Position numbers and translations under genes: made by a program. This document shows positions 24,961 through 33,395 of a DNA stretch of 64,000 nucleotides, in pieces. The notes under the pieces are model-generated. The model saw only the letters and a list, made by a program, of their open reading frames with translations. It ran no database searches and was not told where the DNA came from. Source of the stretch: Paenibacillus alginolyticus DSM 5050 = NBRC 15375 (lineage in GTDB: Bacteria; Bacillota; Bacilli; Paenibacillales; NBRC-103111); contig NZ_AUGY01000013.1 in the NCBI RefSeq assembly GCF_000422905.1, forward strand, positions 62,001-126,000. Direction: 5' to 3'. Within the stretch, counting starts at the first letter, position 1; each line of letters opens with the position of its first letter.

Positions 24961-26220
24961 ATGTTGACATGGGATCAGCTTACCGAAATACAGCAGCAGG
25001 AAGTGGAACGACAATTGCTTGTTGTTGGGCGAGGCGCTGCCGAAATCGTGCCTGAGGAAGCACTTAAGCAAAAGATCATGCACGCCGTGGCTACAGGAAA
25101 GCCGTTAAAAGTGAAGCTTGGCTTAGATCCATCTGCGCCCGATATTCACATTGGACACACCGTCGTTTTGCAGAAGCTGCGTCAATTTCAAGATTTGGGA
25201 CATGAGGTTCAACTCATTATTGGTGATTTCACAGGACGCATCGGGGATCCAACCGGAAAGTCAGAGACTCGCAAACAGCTGTCAGAGGACGATGTTAAGC
25301 ACAATGCACAAACGTATCAGACGCAATTATCCAAAATATTAGATTTATCCAAGACCACCTTTTACTACAACTCATCTTGGCTTGGAGTGCTTAAATTCGA
25401 TGATGTGCTGAGGCTGGCAGGTAAAGTAACTGTTGCCCGAATGCTGGAGCGGGACGATTTTGCCAAAAGATACGCGGCTAATCAGCCGATTCATGTTCAT
25501 GAGTTTTTCTACCCGTTAATGCAGGGCTATGACTCGGTTTCTCTAGAAAGTGACATTGAGCTAGGCGGAACGGATCAAACCTTCAATATTTTGATGGGCC
25601 GAACGCTCCAAAGTGCTTATGAGATTAAAGATGGACAAGTGGCGATTCTAATGCCGCTGCTCGAAGGCTTGGACGGTGTTCAAAAAATGAGCAAAAGCTT
25701 GCGAAATTACATTGGCATCGATGAGCTTCCTAACGAAATTTTCGGCAAAACGATGTCGATTCCGGATGCGCTCATGACCAAGTACTACGAATTAACAACA
25801 TCCATCTCGAATGATTCTCTGGATGATCTCAAACGAGGGTTAGAAACAGGTACCATCCATCCGAGAGATGCCAAGATGAAGCTGGCTAAGGAATATGTGC
25901 AAATGTATCATGGTGCGCAGGCGGCAGAAGAAGCAGAGCAGCATTTCATTACCGTGTTCCAAAAGCGAGCTTTGCCCGAAGACATTGAAGAAATGACTCT
26001 AAGCATCAGCCAGTTGGAAGATGGCCAAATCTCCATCATTAAGCTTCTCGTCTTATTAGAACTCCAAGCTTCCAACGGGGAAGCAAGACGCAGTGTGGAT
26101 CAAGGGGCAGTGAAGATCAATGAACAGAAGATTATGCAAATTCATGAACAAATAACCCCAAAGGATGGGGATATTATTCAAGTGGGGAAACGGAAGTTTG
26201 TTAAATTGAAGCTGATTTAA
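24961..26220 (+). CDS. tyrS: Tyrosyl-tRNA synthetase (TyrZ-type)
   Basis: 419-residue class I synthetase. HIGH is seen in DIHIGHTVV and the second signature as KMSKS, which marks the TyrZ-like branch rather than the KFGKS branch. The tyrosine pocket region GGTDQTFNILMGR is present. A C-terminal S4 domain (RRSVDQGAVKINEQKI) binds tRNA. AGGAGGG precedes the ATG. Controlled by the T-box leader just upstream. Confidence 0.95.
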   Translation: MLTWDQLTEIQQQEVERQLLVVGRGAAEIVPEEALKQKIMHAVATGKPLKVKLGLDPSAPDIHIGHTVVLQKLRQFQDLGHEVQLIIGDFTGRIGDPTGKSETRKQLSEDDVKHNAQTYQTQLSKILDLSKTTFYYNSSWLGVLKFDDVLRLAGKVTVARMLERDDFAKRYAANQPIHVHEFFYPLMQGYDSVSLESDIELGGTDQTFNILMGRTLQSAYEIKDGQVAILMPLLEGLDGVQKMSKSLRNYIGIDELPNEIFGKTMSIPDALMTKYYELTTSISNDSLDDLKRGLETGTIHPRDAKMKLAKEYVQMYHGAQAAEEAEQHFITVFQKRALPEDIEEMTLSISQLEDGQISIIKLLVLLELQASNGEARRSVDQGAVKINEQKIMQIHEQITPKDGDIIQVGKRKFVKLKLI

Positions 26221-26224
26221 ATCA

Positions 26225-26252
26225 GCAAAAAGGGCCCCTTGATAGGGGCATT
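26225..26252. terminator. Terminator between convergent tyrS and corA
   Basis: GCCCC and GGGGC form a short GC-rich stem. On the minus strand it is followed by CCTTTTTG, so it fits corA best; for tyrS the T run is missing. Confidence 0.55.
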
Positions 26253-26294
26253 CTGCTCCAAGAAGCCCTCACTCTTTCCACGTTCAAAATGGAT

Positions 26295-27239
26295 CTACAG
26301 CCACTCTTTTTTACGAAATAAGACATACATGCCTATGCCCAATGCGGCCATGAACGCCAATACAATTTCATCGCCATGAGGGACACGAAGCCCGAGAATG
26401 TTATCGAAATTCATTCCGAATACGCCTGTTATGAATGTCAATGGCATGAAGATGGTCGTGAGTGCGGTAAAAACGCGCATGATCTCATTCGCTCGGTTAG
26501 CGACGCTAGACTGATAGGCTTCTCGTAAGTTGCCCATGAGATCGCGCAGCGTATCGAAGGTATCCACGATCTTTACGGCATTTTCATAAATGTCTCCGAA
26601 ATATTTTTGCAGCTGATGGTCAATCAGTCTAAGCTCTTTCTTGCCAAGTGTTCCAATGACATCGCGCTGAGGAACAAGCACTTTTTTGAGCCATAGAATC
26701 TCTGAACGAAGCCCGATAATTTCATTCAAATGTGACTTTTTGGTTGCCACCAGGATATCTTCTTCCAGCTTTTCAATCTTGGCCTCGATACGGTCGCCGA
26801 CCGCCACATAATTATCGACGACAAGATCGACCAGATGGTATAGGAAACGATCGGCGCTATTTACTTCCTCTTCCCAAAGGAAAGGTTTCAAAGCCCGAAG
26901 TTCATTAATTTTTTGCCTAGTAACCGTAATAATGACATGTTTGCTTAGAAATAGATTAAGTGCGCGAAGAAAAATTTCCTCATCATCAAATCGAATACTA
27001 TTAATAACGATAAAATAATGGGAATCGTAGAACTCAATTTTGGGACGTTGTTCTTCTTCGCTTAAGCAATCCTCCACGGCCAAATCATGAAGATGGAACA
27101 AAGGTTGAAGGATCTCTAAGTCTTCTACCCCTGCATCAATCCAATAAAAGCCTCTTTCTGGAGGTGTAAGGGCGACAGTCACGTCATCAACCAACGTAAA
27201 AATGCCATTCTGAACCCACCGTGTTTTCATCTGATCCAC
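26295..27239 (-). CDS. corA: CorA-type magnesium/divalent cation channel
   Basis: 314-residue inner membrane channel. A long N-terminal cytoplasmic domain is followed by two C-terminal membrane helices with the signature GMN in GVFGMNFDNI, and a short basic tail. EDCLSEEEQRPKIEFYD matches the family's regulatory domain. AAAGGGGTGG precedes the ATG. The long leader upstream is described separately. Confidence 0.92.
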   Translation of the reverse strand: MDQMKTRWVQNGIFTLVDDVTVALTPPERGFYWIDAGVEDLEILQPLFHLHDLAVEDCLSEEEQRPKIEFYDSHYFIVINSIRFDDEEIFLRALNLFLSKHVIITVTRQKINELRALKPFLWEEEVNSADRFLYHLVDLVVDNYVAVGDRIEAKIEKLEEDILVATKKSHLNEIIGLRSEILWLKKVLVPQRDVIGTLGKKELRLIDHQLQKYFGDIYENAVKIVDTFDTLRDLMGNLREAYQSSVANRANEIMRVFTALTTIFMPLTFITGVFGMNFDNILGLRVPHGDEIVLAFMAALGIGMYVLFRKKEWL

Positions 27240-27254
27240 CCCTTTGAATGGAAT

Positions 27255-27310
27255 CAGTCGGTTAGTTCATCATTTTAGAGCAAGGCTCCGAATGAAGGAA
27301 TAACCGACTG
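27255..27310 (-). ncRNA. Long-range hairpin in the corA leader
   Basis: CAGTCGGTTA (27255-27264) is the perfect complement of TAACCGACTG (27301-27310), bringing 36 bases between them into a loop just ahead of the corA ribosome binding site. It may fold in the mRNA leader and affect translation. I do not see the conserved blocks of the M-box riboswitch. Confidence 0.45.
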
Positions 27311-27413
27311 CATTCCTACACTATTAAATTGTTTAAGATCCTTGCAGGTTCTACTCCTCGGTTCTCCGTCCAAACGTATGCCCTCCTTTTTCGTCCGTGT
27401 CGAATACTTGTCT

Positions 27414-27442
27414 AGTATAACCCTTCATATATCACGTTTCAA
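27414..27442 (-). promoter_or_regulatory. Promoter of corA
   Basis: Read on the minus strand: TTGAAA, 17 bases, TATACT. It gives a leader of about 170 bases before the corA ATG. Confidence 0.6.
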
Positions 27443-27514
27443 GCTATAAAAGTTTGCAGAAACTGGGGAAATTGTCGTTTAGATAACGTATGGAAATAAC
27501 GCTCAGTCGGTGCC

Positions 27515-27548
27515 AAAAAAATAGCCACCATGATTACATGGCGGCTTT
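27515..27548 (-). terminator. Terminator overlapping the stop of the small gene
   Basis: On the minus strand GCCGCCATG pairs with CATGGTGGC around TAAT and is followed by a T run. The stop codon of the upstream gene is in the loop. Confidence 0.85.
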
Positions 27549-27761
27549 CAAAATTTTGTTTTTAATTTCTTTGTAAATTTCAATTAATTCAGGATCACCG
27601 CGCTGCAGCAGTTCTTCTTCACTGTTAGCACCATAGATACGGCATAACAGGGCAGCAGCATCCTCTGCTTGTTGAATCGTTGGTTTTGTGGTTTCAATCA
27701 GGGTGAAAAAGCGATTTAATGAAGCAAAAGCGGAGAAACTATCGATCGTTTGGGTTGACAT
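27534..27761 (-). CDS. Small helical protein of unknown function
   Basis: 75 residues, predicted all-helical (FFTLIETTKPTIQQAEDAAAL, LIEIYKEIKNKIL). No membrane segment and no recognised domain. AAGAGGTC precedes the ATG, and the gene has its own terminator, so expression is likely. I do not recognise the family. Confidence 0.65.
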   Translation of the reverse strand: MSTQTIDSFSAFASLNRFFTLIETTKPTIQQAEDAAALLCRIYGANSEEELLQRGDPELIEIYKEIKNKILKAAM

Positions 27762-27870
27762 AAATGACCTCTTTTCATGAAAATTGATTATTTATCCATA
27801 GAGTGTTGTTATATATATGAACGTTTTAATATCATATAACCCGTTTTTAATCGTGCTTAAACATATTCGT

Positions 27871-27889
27871 TTGATACATTTTGTATCAA
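27871..27889. promoter_or_regulatory. Operator-like inverted repeat
   Basis: TTGATAC and GTATCAA are perfect complements separated by five bases. The site lies about 110 bases upstream of the minus-strand gene at 27761 and 70 bases before the S-box promoter. The binding protein is unknown. Confidence 0.4.
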
Positions 27890-27957
27890 TTTTATCATAA
27901 GGGGACAAACTGTTGCAATTTCTTTGCCCGAATTTCTTTTGAGAAGCGTTTCATGCC

Positions 27958-27985
27958 TTGACTTTGGGTGAATTTATAGTATGAT
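27958..27985 (+). promoter_or_regulatory. Promoter of the methionine operon
   Basis: TTGACT (27958-27963), 16 bases, TATGAT (27980-27985), about 27 bases ahead of the S-box. Confidence 0.65.
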
Positions 27986-28011
27986 AATTTTAATCGCATA
28001 CGTTACATTTT

Positions 28012-28196
28012 CTTATCAAGAGTAGGTGGAGGGACTAGCCCTATGACACCCGGCAACCGACAAACCTTTGCAAGCAAAGGGGAGCACGGTGCTAATTCTT
28101 GCGGAAACGCTGATTACAGCGAATCTGGGAGATAAGAGAAGGACATTGACTTTGATTTTCCATGGCCTTTCTCTGATTCCAGAGAAGGTCATTTTT
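28012..28196 (+). ncRNA. SAM-I (S-box) riboswitch with terminator
   Basis: The S-box core is plain: ATCAAGAG, GGTGGAGGGACTAGCCC, ATGACACCCGGCAACC, GGTGCTAATTC and the closing AGATAAGAG. The expression platform is a terminator with TGGCCTTTCTCTG pairing with CAGAGAAGGTCA at 28163-28191 and a T run. SAM binding would stop transcription of metA, metI and metC. Confidence 0.97.
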
Positions 28197-28239
28197 GCAT
28201 TTATTTTCCAAATTAAACATATGAAGAGGAGTGAACAGG

Positions 28240-29184
28240 ATGCCGATCAAGATTCCTGACAACCTGCCTGCCAAAGAAATTTTAAACCAAGAGAATATCT
28301 TCACCATGGACGAATCTGTCGCGTATCACCAGGATATACGTCCACTTCGGATTGCTTTATTGAATTTGATGCCAACCAAAGAAACGACGGAGACGCAGCT
28401 GCTGCGCTTAATCGGGAATACGCCCTTGCAGGTGGAATTCGTGCTTCTGCATCCTAAAACTCATACTTCTAAGAACACTTCCGTCGAGCATTTGGAAATG
28501 TTTTATAAAACATTTGACGATATTAAAGATGAAAAGCTGGATGGCATGATTATCACGGGTGCTCCTGTGGAACAGATGGAATTTGAAGATGTGAATTACT
28601 GGGAGGAATTGACGCAAATCCTGAATTGGAGTAAGAACAACGTCACTTCTACCTTGCATATTTGCTGGGCAGCACAAGCAGGCTTATATCATCATTTTGG
28701 TGTGCGAAAGTTTGCGCTCGATAACAAGATGTTCGGCGTATTTCCTCATACCGTTCAGGTACCGAATACTAAGCTGCTGCGCGGCTTTGATGAAGTATTT
28801 TATGTACCGCAATCTCGTCATACGGATATTCGTCGTGAAGACATTGAACAATGTCCAGATTTGGAGATTTTATCGGAATCTGAAGAATCCGGTGTTTATA
28901 TCGCCGCAACGCGAGATGGGAAGCATATTTTCGTAACAGGACATTCCGAATATGATGCTTGTTCATTGAAATGGGAGTACGATCGGGATGTGAGTAAAGG
29001 GCTTTCAATTGATATCCCCAAAAATTATTACCCGAATAACGACCCGAGTAGACAGCCTTATAATACTTGGAGAGCGCATGCGAATCTCCTGTTCTCTAAT
29101 TGGTTGAATTACTATGTCTATCAAGAAACACCATTTGAATTGAACGCTAATATCAACGAAAGCTTGGCAAGCTCGCAATTGTAA
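28240..29184 (+). CDS. metA: Homoserine O-acyltransferase MetA
   Basis: Activates the homoserine hydroxyl in methionine synthesis; in Bacillales the donor is usually acetyl-CoA despite the MetA/HTS fold. The 314-residue product has [35 protein letters not shown], the Cys nucleophile in [17 protein letters not shown], and a His in [12 protein letters not shown] 28240 has AAGAGGAGTG eight bases ahead. First gene after the S-box. Confidence 0.93.
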   Translation: MPIKIPDNLPAKEILNQENIFTMDESVAYHQDIRPLRIALLNLMPTKETTETQLLRLIGNTPLQVEFVLLHPKTHTSKNTSVEHLEMFYKTFDDIKDEKLDGMIITGAPVEQMEFEDVNYWEELTQILNWSKNNVTSTLHICWAAQAGLYHHFGVRKFALDNKMFGVFPHTVQVPNTKLLRGFDEVFYVPQSRHTDIRREDIEQCPDLEILSESEESGVYIAATRDGKHIFVTGHSEYDACSLKWEYDRDVSKGLSIDIPKNYYPNNDPSRQPYNTWRAHANLLFSNWLNYYVYQETPFELNANINESLASSQL

Positions 29185-29215
29185 TCAGAACCCATACCCT
29201 GAGGAGGAACTCCCT

Positions 29216-30388
29216 TTGTTGAAAATCGAAAGTCGTCTCGCCCAAATTGGCTCTATTCAAGAACCCGTTACTGGAGCTGTCAGCTTCCCAGTCTACCAAG
29301 CTACTGCGTTCCGTCATCCGAAGCTTGGGCAAAGTACAGGATTCGACTATGCACGCACCAAAAGCCCGACTCGCAAGGTGCTCGAGGATGCTATTGCTCA
29401 GTTGGAGTCAGGAGATGCGGGCTTTGCTTGTTCCTCAGGAATGGCTGCGCTGCAAACTATTTTCGCTTATTTCAGCCAAGGAGATCATTTGATTGTTTCC
29501 TTGGATTTATATGGCGGTACGTACCGTCTGCTTGAGAAAATCATGTCGCGCTTTGGTGTGACCGCTACTTATGTAGACACGAATGATTTAGACGGATTGG
29601 AAGCGGCTTATCGGCCGAATACCAAAGGGCTTGTCATTGAGACACCAACGAATCCGCTGATGATGATTACAGACCTTGAGCTTGTGTGTACATGGGCTCG
29701 TAAGAAAGGCATCGTATCGATTGTCGATAACACGTTGTTAACGCCGTATCTTCAACGCCCTATTGAGCTTGGTGCTGATATCGTCATTCATAGCGCGACC
29801 AAGTACCTCGGCGGTCATAATGACGTGCTTGCTGGTCTTATCGTGACCAAGGGCAAAGAGCTCTCGGAGCAGATGGCATTCCTGCACAACTCCATTGGTG
29901 CTGTGCTTGGACCGCAAGACAGCTGGCTCCTTATGAGGGGAATGAAGACGCTCGCACTTCGCATGGAGCGTCATGAACAGAATGCAACGGCCATTGCGAA
30001 GTTCTTATTGGAACACCCGCTGATCGGTGAAGTTTACTACCCCGCGCTTGAAACGCACCCTGGTTATGCGATTCAAAATAAGCAGTCGAGCGGGAACACG
30101 GGTATTTTCTCCTTTAAAGTAACGGATGCAAGACTGATTGAACCGATTCTTCATCACATAGAGCTTATTGCTTTCGCAGAAAGCTTAGGAGGGGTTGAAT
30201 CGCTAATGACCTATCCGGCTGTACAAACCCACGCGGACATTCCACTCGAAATTCGTCAGCAGATCGGTGTAGATGACCGTCTTTTACGCTTCTCTGTTGG
30301 CATCGAGCATATTGATGATCTGATTGCGGATCTATCGAACGCCCTCAACAAGGCGCAGGCCGAATTGGAAGGAGATTCGTTATCATGA
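29216..30388 (+). CDS. metI: Cystathionine gamma-synthase / O-acetylhomoserine thiolase MetI
   Basis: 390-residue Cys/Met-metabolism PLP enzyme. Tyr and Arg of the substrate and cofactor site are in YARTKSPTR, SSGMAAL is the glycine-rich loop, DNTLLTPYLQRP is family-typical and the PLP lysine is in HSATKYLGGHND. It uses activated homoserine to make cystathionine (or homocysteine). The start is TTG 29216 with GAGGAGG upstream. It overlaps metC by four bases. Confidence 0.9.
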   Translation: MLKIESRLAQIGSIQEPVTGAVSFPVYQATAFRHPKLGQSTGFDYARTKSPTRKVLEDAIAQLESGDAGFACSSGMAALQTIFAYFSQGDHLIVSLDLYGGTYRLLEKIMSRFGVTATYVDTNDLDGLEAAYRPNTKGLVIETPTNPLMMITDLELVCTWARKKGIVSIVDNTLLTPYLQRPIELGADIVIHSATKYLGGHNDVLAGLIVTKGKELSEQMAFLHNSIGAVLGPQDSWLLMRGMKTLALRMERHEQNATAIAKFLLEHPLIGEVYYPALETHPGYAIQNKQSSGNTGIFSFKVTDARLIEPILHHIELIAFAESLGGVESLMTYPAVQTHADIPLEIRQQIGVDDRLLRFSVGIEHIDDLIADLSNALNKAQAELEGDSLS

Positions 30389-31557
30389 GCCACCCACAAG
30401 ATGATAAACGTAAGCCGCATGGCAAATTCGCAACGAAGCTCATTCATTTCGGTGGTGAGATTGATGAAGCGACAGGGGCATCCAGTGTGCCTCTGTATCA
30501 AGCTTCGACTTTTCATCAAGCGGACTTAGAGGTCTCACCCGAATATGACTATACGCGTTCAGGTAATCCAACGCGCCAAGCTTTGGAAGACTACATTGCA
30601 TTACTCGAAGGCGGTACGCGCGGCTTTGCTTTTGCCTCGGGTATGGCAGCTATTTCATCAGCCTTCATGCTGTTATCGCAGGGTGATCATGTTATTTGTA
30701 CCGAAGATGTTTATGGTGGTACGTATCGCCTGCTGACAACGATTATGAATCGTATGGGCGTTGAGTCGACATTCGTCGATATGACCGATATCGCCCAAGT
30801 ACGCGCAGCACTGCGATCTAACACAAGAGCCGTATTTATCGAGACACCTTCGAATCCGACACTCCGAATTACAGACATCGCCGAAGTTGCTGCTTTTGCT
30901 AAAGAGCACGATTTGCTTACGATGCTGGATAATACGTTCATGACACCTTACCATCAGCGTCCAATCGAGCTGGGTATAGATATTGTACTGCATAGTGCAA
31001 CGAAGTTCCTCGGCGGACACAGTGACGTTCTTGCTGGGCTGGCTGTGGTCGCAAACGACAGTCTAGGTCGCAGAATGAAACAAATCCAAAATGGCATGGG
31101 GAACGTACTAGGCATTCAAGATTCTTGGCTATTGATCCGTGGTATGAAAACCTTGCGAGCTCGTATGGAAATGTCCGAAATTAGCGCCCGTAGATTGGCG
31201 CAGTGGCTTTCAGAGCAACCTGATATTGATGTTGTTTACTACCCGGGACTTCCGAACCACCCTCGTAGAGACGTACATGAAAAGCAGTCTTTAGGCTATG
31301 GAGCCGTTGTTTCGTTCGATGTTGGTTCCGGCGAGAAAGCGAAAAAGCTATTAAGCAAAGTACGTATTCCACTCGTTGCGGTAAGCTTGGGCGCGGTGGA
31401 GAGTATCCTGTCCTATCCGGCTATGATGTCGCATGCCTCAATGCCGAAGGAAGTTCGCTTGCTGCGCGGCATTACGGATGGTCTCGTGCGATATTCGGTA
31501 GGTCTTGAAGATATCGAAGACATTATTGAAGATTTGGAACAAGCCCTTCGCGGTTAG
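30385..31557 (+). CDS. metC: Cystathionine beta-lyase MetC
   Basis: 390-residue paralogue of the preceding gene; cleaves cystathionine to homocysteine. It shows YDYTRSGNPTR, FASGMAAISS, LDNTFMTPYHQRP and the PLP lysine in HSATKFLGGHSD. The ATGA overlap with metI indicates coupling. The split into MetI and MetC follows the B. subtilis metIC order; the exact activities cannot be separated from sequence alone. Confidence 0.88.
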   Translation: MSHPQDDKRKPHGKFATKLIHFGGEIDEATGASSVPLYQASTFHQADLEVSPEYDYTRSGNPTRQALEDYIALLEGGTRGFAFASGMAAISSAFMLLSQGDHVICTEDVYGGTYRLLTTIMNRMGVESTFVDMTDIAQVRAALRSNTRAVFIETPSNPTLRITDIAEVAAFAKEHDLLTMLDNTFMTPYHQRPIELGIDIVLHSATKFLGGHSDVLAGLAVVANDSLGRRMKQIQNGMGNVLGIQDSWLLIRGMKTLRARMEMSEISARRLAQWLSEQPDIDVVYYPGLPNHPRRDVHEKQSLGYGAVVSFDVGSGEKAKKLLSKVRIPLVAVSLGAVESILSYPAMMSHASMPKEVRLLRGITDGLVRYSVGLEDIEDIIEDLEQALRG

Positions 31558-31607
31558 ACCTCCATGAATTCGAAAATTAGTCATATTTGAAATGGAATAC
31601 GCCTTGG

Positions 31608-31634
31608 TAAAAGCAGCATATTGCTGCTTTTTTG
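31608..31634 (+). terminator. Terminator of the methionine operon
   Basis: AAAAGCAGC, ATATT loop, GCTGC followed by TTTTTT. Confidence 0.9.
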
Positions 31635-31693
31635 GTATGAATATGGTACGATGAGTGGATACAAGCCTTCAGAAAGTAAAGGAGTGAGTAGCT

Positions 31694-32830
31694 TTGAAAC
31701 CGATTGATCGTATTTTAAATAAAGCACAGTCAGGCGGACGAATTGATATAGAAGAATGTATTACGCTTTTCGAGTCCGATCAAATAGAGAAGATTGGCGA
31801 CACCGCCAATCAGATTATGAAGAAATGGCATCCTGATCCCATAACGACATTCGTCATTGGACGGAATATTAACTATACGAATATTTGTGACGTTTATTGC
31901 AGATTTTGTGCGTTTTACCGTCCACCCGGTTCATCAGAAGGTTACGTATTGCCGGATGAAACCATTTTCCAGAAGATCCAAGAAACTCTGGATGTAGATG
32001 GGACCGAAATCCTTATGCAGGGCGGCACGAATCCGAATCTTCCATTCAGCTATTACACGAATATCCTTCGAGAGATTAAGAAGCGTTTTGACATTACGAT
32101 GCATTCTTTCTCGCCAGCAGAAATTATGAAAATGAAAGATATTTCAGACGGTTTATCTTTAGAGGAAGTCGTTCGTCAATTGCACGAAGCGGGACTTGAT
32201 TCCTTGCCAGGCGGCGGCGCTGAAATTCTGGATGATCGCACTAGACGCAAAATTAGTAAGCTAAAAGGTTCATGGCGCGATTGGATGGACGTTATGCAAA
32301 CCGCTCACAAAATTGGTATGCATACAACGGGGACCATGGTTATCGGTTTTGGCGAATCCATGGAAGAACGCGCGCTTCATATGCTGCGTATCCGTGATGC
32401 GCAAGATGATGTTCTGTTCCAGAAGCTCAATACACCAGGCTTCCTAGCTTTTATTCCGTGGACATTCCAACCGGATAATACAAACATGAAGGCAGAGAAA
32501 GTCACGCCTGAGGAGTATTTGAAGACGCTGGCCATTAGCCGAATTATGTTGGATAACATTCCTAACTTCCAATCATCGTGGGTGACGATGGGACCTGAAG
32601 TTGGCAAGCAAACGCTCAGCTACGGCTGCAACGACTTTGGAAGTACGATGATTGAGGAGAACGTGGTTTCCGCGGCGGGTACAACGCATAAGGTCAACGT
32701 TAACTCCACGCTGCGAATTATCCGCGAAGCAGGTAAAATTCCAGCACAACGGAATACGAAATACCAAACATTGCGGGTATTTGATGACGAGTCGCTCGTT
32801 ATTGATAAGGATTTCGTAATGCAAAACTAA
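31694..32830 (+). CDS. mqnC: Cyclic dehypoxanthinyl futalosine synthase MqnC
   Basis: Radical SAM enzyme of the futalosine route to menaquinone. The 378-residue product has the cluster motif CDVYCRFCAFYR near residue 74, then LMQGGTNPNLP, LDSLPGGGAEIL and TTGTMVIGFGE, matching MqnC rather than MqnE. The start is TTG 31694 with AAAGGAGTG upstream. No other mqn gene is adjacent. Confidence 0.9.
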   Translation: MKPIDRILNKAQSGGRIDIEECITLFESDQIEKIGDTANQIMKKWHPDPITTFVIGRNINYTNICDVYCRFCAFYRPPGSSEGYVLPDETIFQKIQETLDVDGTEILMQGGTNPNLPFSYYTNILREIKKRFDITMHSFSPAEIMKMKDISDGLSLEEVVRQLHEAGLDSLPGGGAEILDDRTRRKISKLKGSWRDWMDVMQTAHKIGMHTTGTMVIGFGESMEERALHMLRIRDAQDDVLFQKLNTPGFLAFIPWTFQPDNTNMKAEKVTPEEYLKTLAISRIMLDNIPNFQSSWVTMGPEVGKQTLSYGCNDFGSTMIEENVVSAAGTTHKVNVNSTLRIIREAGKIPAQRNTKYQTLRVFDDESLVIDKDFVMQN

Positions 32831-32842
32831 CGAATATAAGTT

Positions 32843-32871
32843 AGAGAGCAGCTGCGGCTGCTCTCTTTTTT
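32843..32871 (+). terminator. Terminator of mqnC
   Basis: AGAGAGCAGC pairs with GCTGCTCTCT around TGCG, followed by TTTTT. Confidence 0.93.
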
Positions 32872-32991
32872 ATTTCAAATTTTAATTGAACAAGTTATGA
32901 AAAATTAATGTTATTTTCATGTTTTTTTCTGAAAAAGGAGTACAATTGAAGTAATTCACAATTTAGACAAAAACGATAGGAAGTGATTCTT

Positions 32992-33099
32992 GTGAAACTA
33001 TTCAAAAATTTTCTTCAAGGATTTTTTTATGCTTTTGTCTCCATTGGTGCACTTCCGTTCTTACTTATCAAAAGTATTTTTGAATCATACTTAGGATAA
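32992..33099 (+). CDS. 35-residue single-membrane-span peptide
   Basis: A GTG start with AGGAAGTGA upstream opens a 35-codon frame: MKLFKNFLQG, then an almost fully hydrophobic helix (FFYAFVSIGALPFLL), then IKSIFESYLG. A strong terminator starts eight bases after the stop, giving a monocistronic unit. The arrangement of a positive N-terminus plus one helix suits a small membrane regulator or toxin-like peptide; no family recognised. Confidence 0.6.
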   Translation: MKLFKNFLQGFFYAFVSIGALPFLLIKSIFESYLG

Positions 33100-33106
33100 T
33101 ACCTAC

Positions 33107-33136
33107 AAAAAAGCCTCCAACTTGGAGGCTTTTTCT
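33107..33136 (+). terminator. Terminator of the 35-residue peptide gene
   Basis: AAAAAAGCCTCCAA pairs with TTGGAGGCTTTTT around a minimal loop. Confidence 0.92.
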
Positions 33137-33201
33137 TTTACGACTAGATGTTTCAGCATGGAATGTGATGTGGTTATATAGATCCTTTAGAGCATCCATT
33201 T

Positions 33202-33215
33202 TGGACAATTGTCCA
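33202..33215. promoter_or_regulatory. Perfect 14-bp palindrome upstream of ytxC
   Basis: TGGACAATTGTCCA is fully self-complementary. It lies about 180 bases ahead of ytxC in a stretch (33137-33395) with no gene. It could be a repressor site; no known operator is recognised. Confidence 0.35.
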
Positions 33216-33395
33216 TAATAATATTTTTGATCATCAACTCTTGTTTAAGTTCGGTGGTTTCCCGAGATTGGCATATATGAACGAAAGAATTGACAAAAAA
33301 TTAATGAATGGAAATGGCAAATTGTTCGTTGTATATCTGATTCCTATCGACCATATACTCTTAGGAGGAGGATGATTGATGAAAGGAGTTAGCCT

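Noticed and set aside
27240-27442. M-box magnesium riboswitch upstream of corA
   Set aside because: The conserved M-box blocks are not visible; only the stem and promoter are reported.
27945-27960. cre-like site GAGAAGCGTTTCA before the S-box
   Set aside because: The core does not align with the CcpA consensus; one base is missing between the half-sites.
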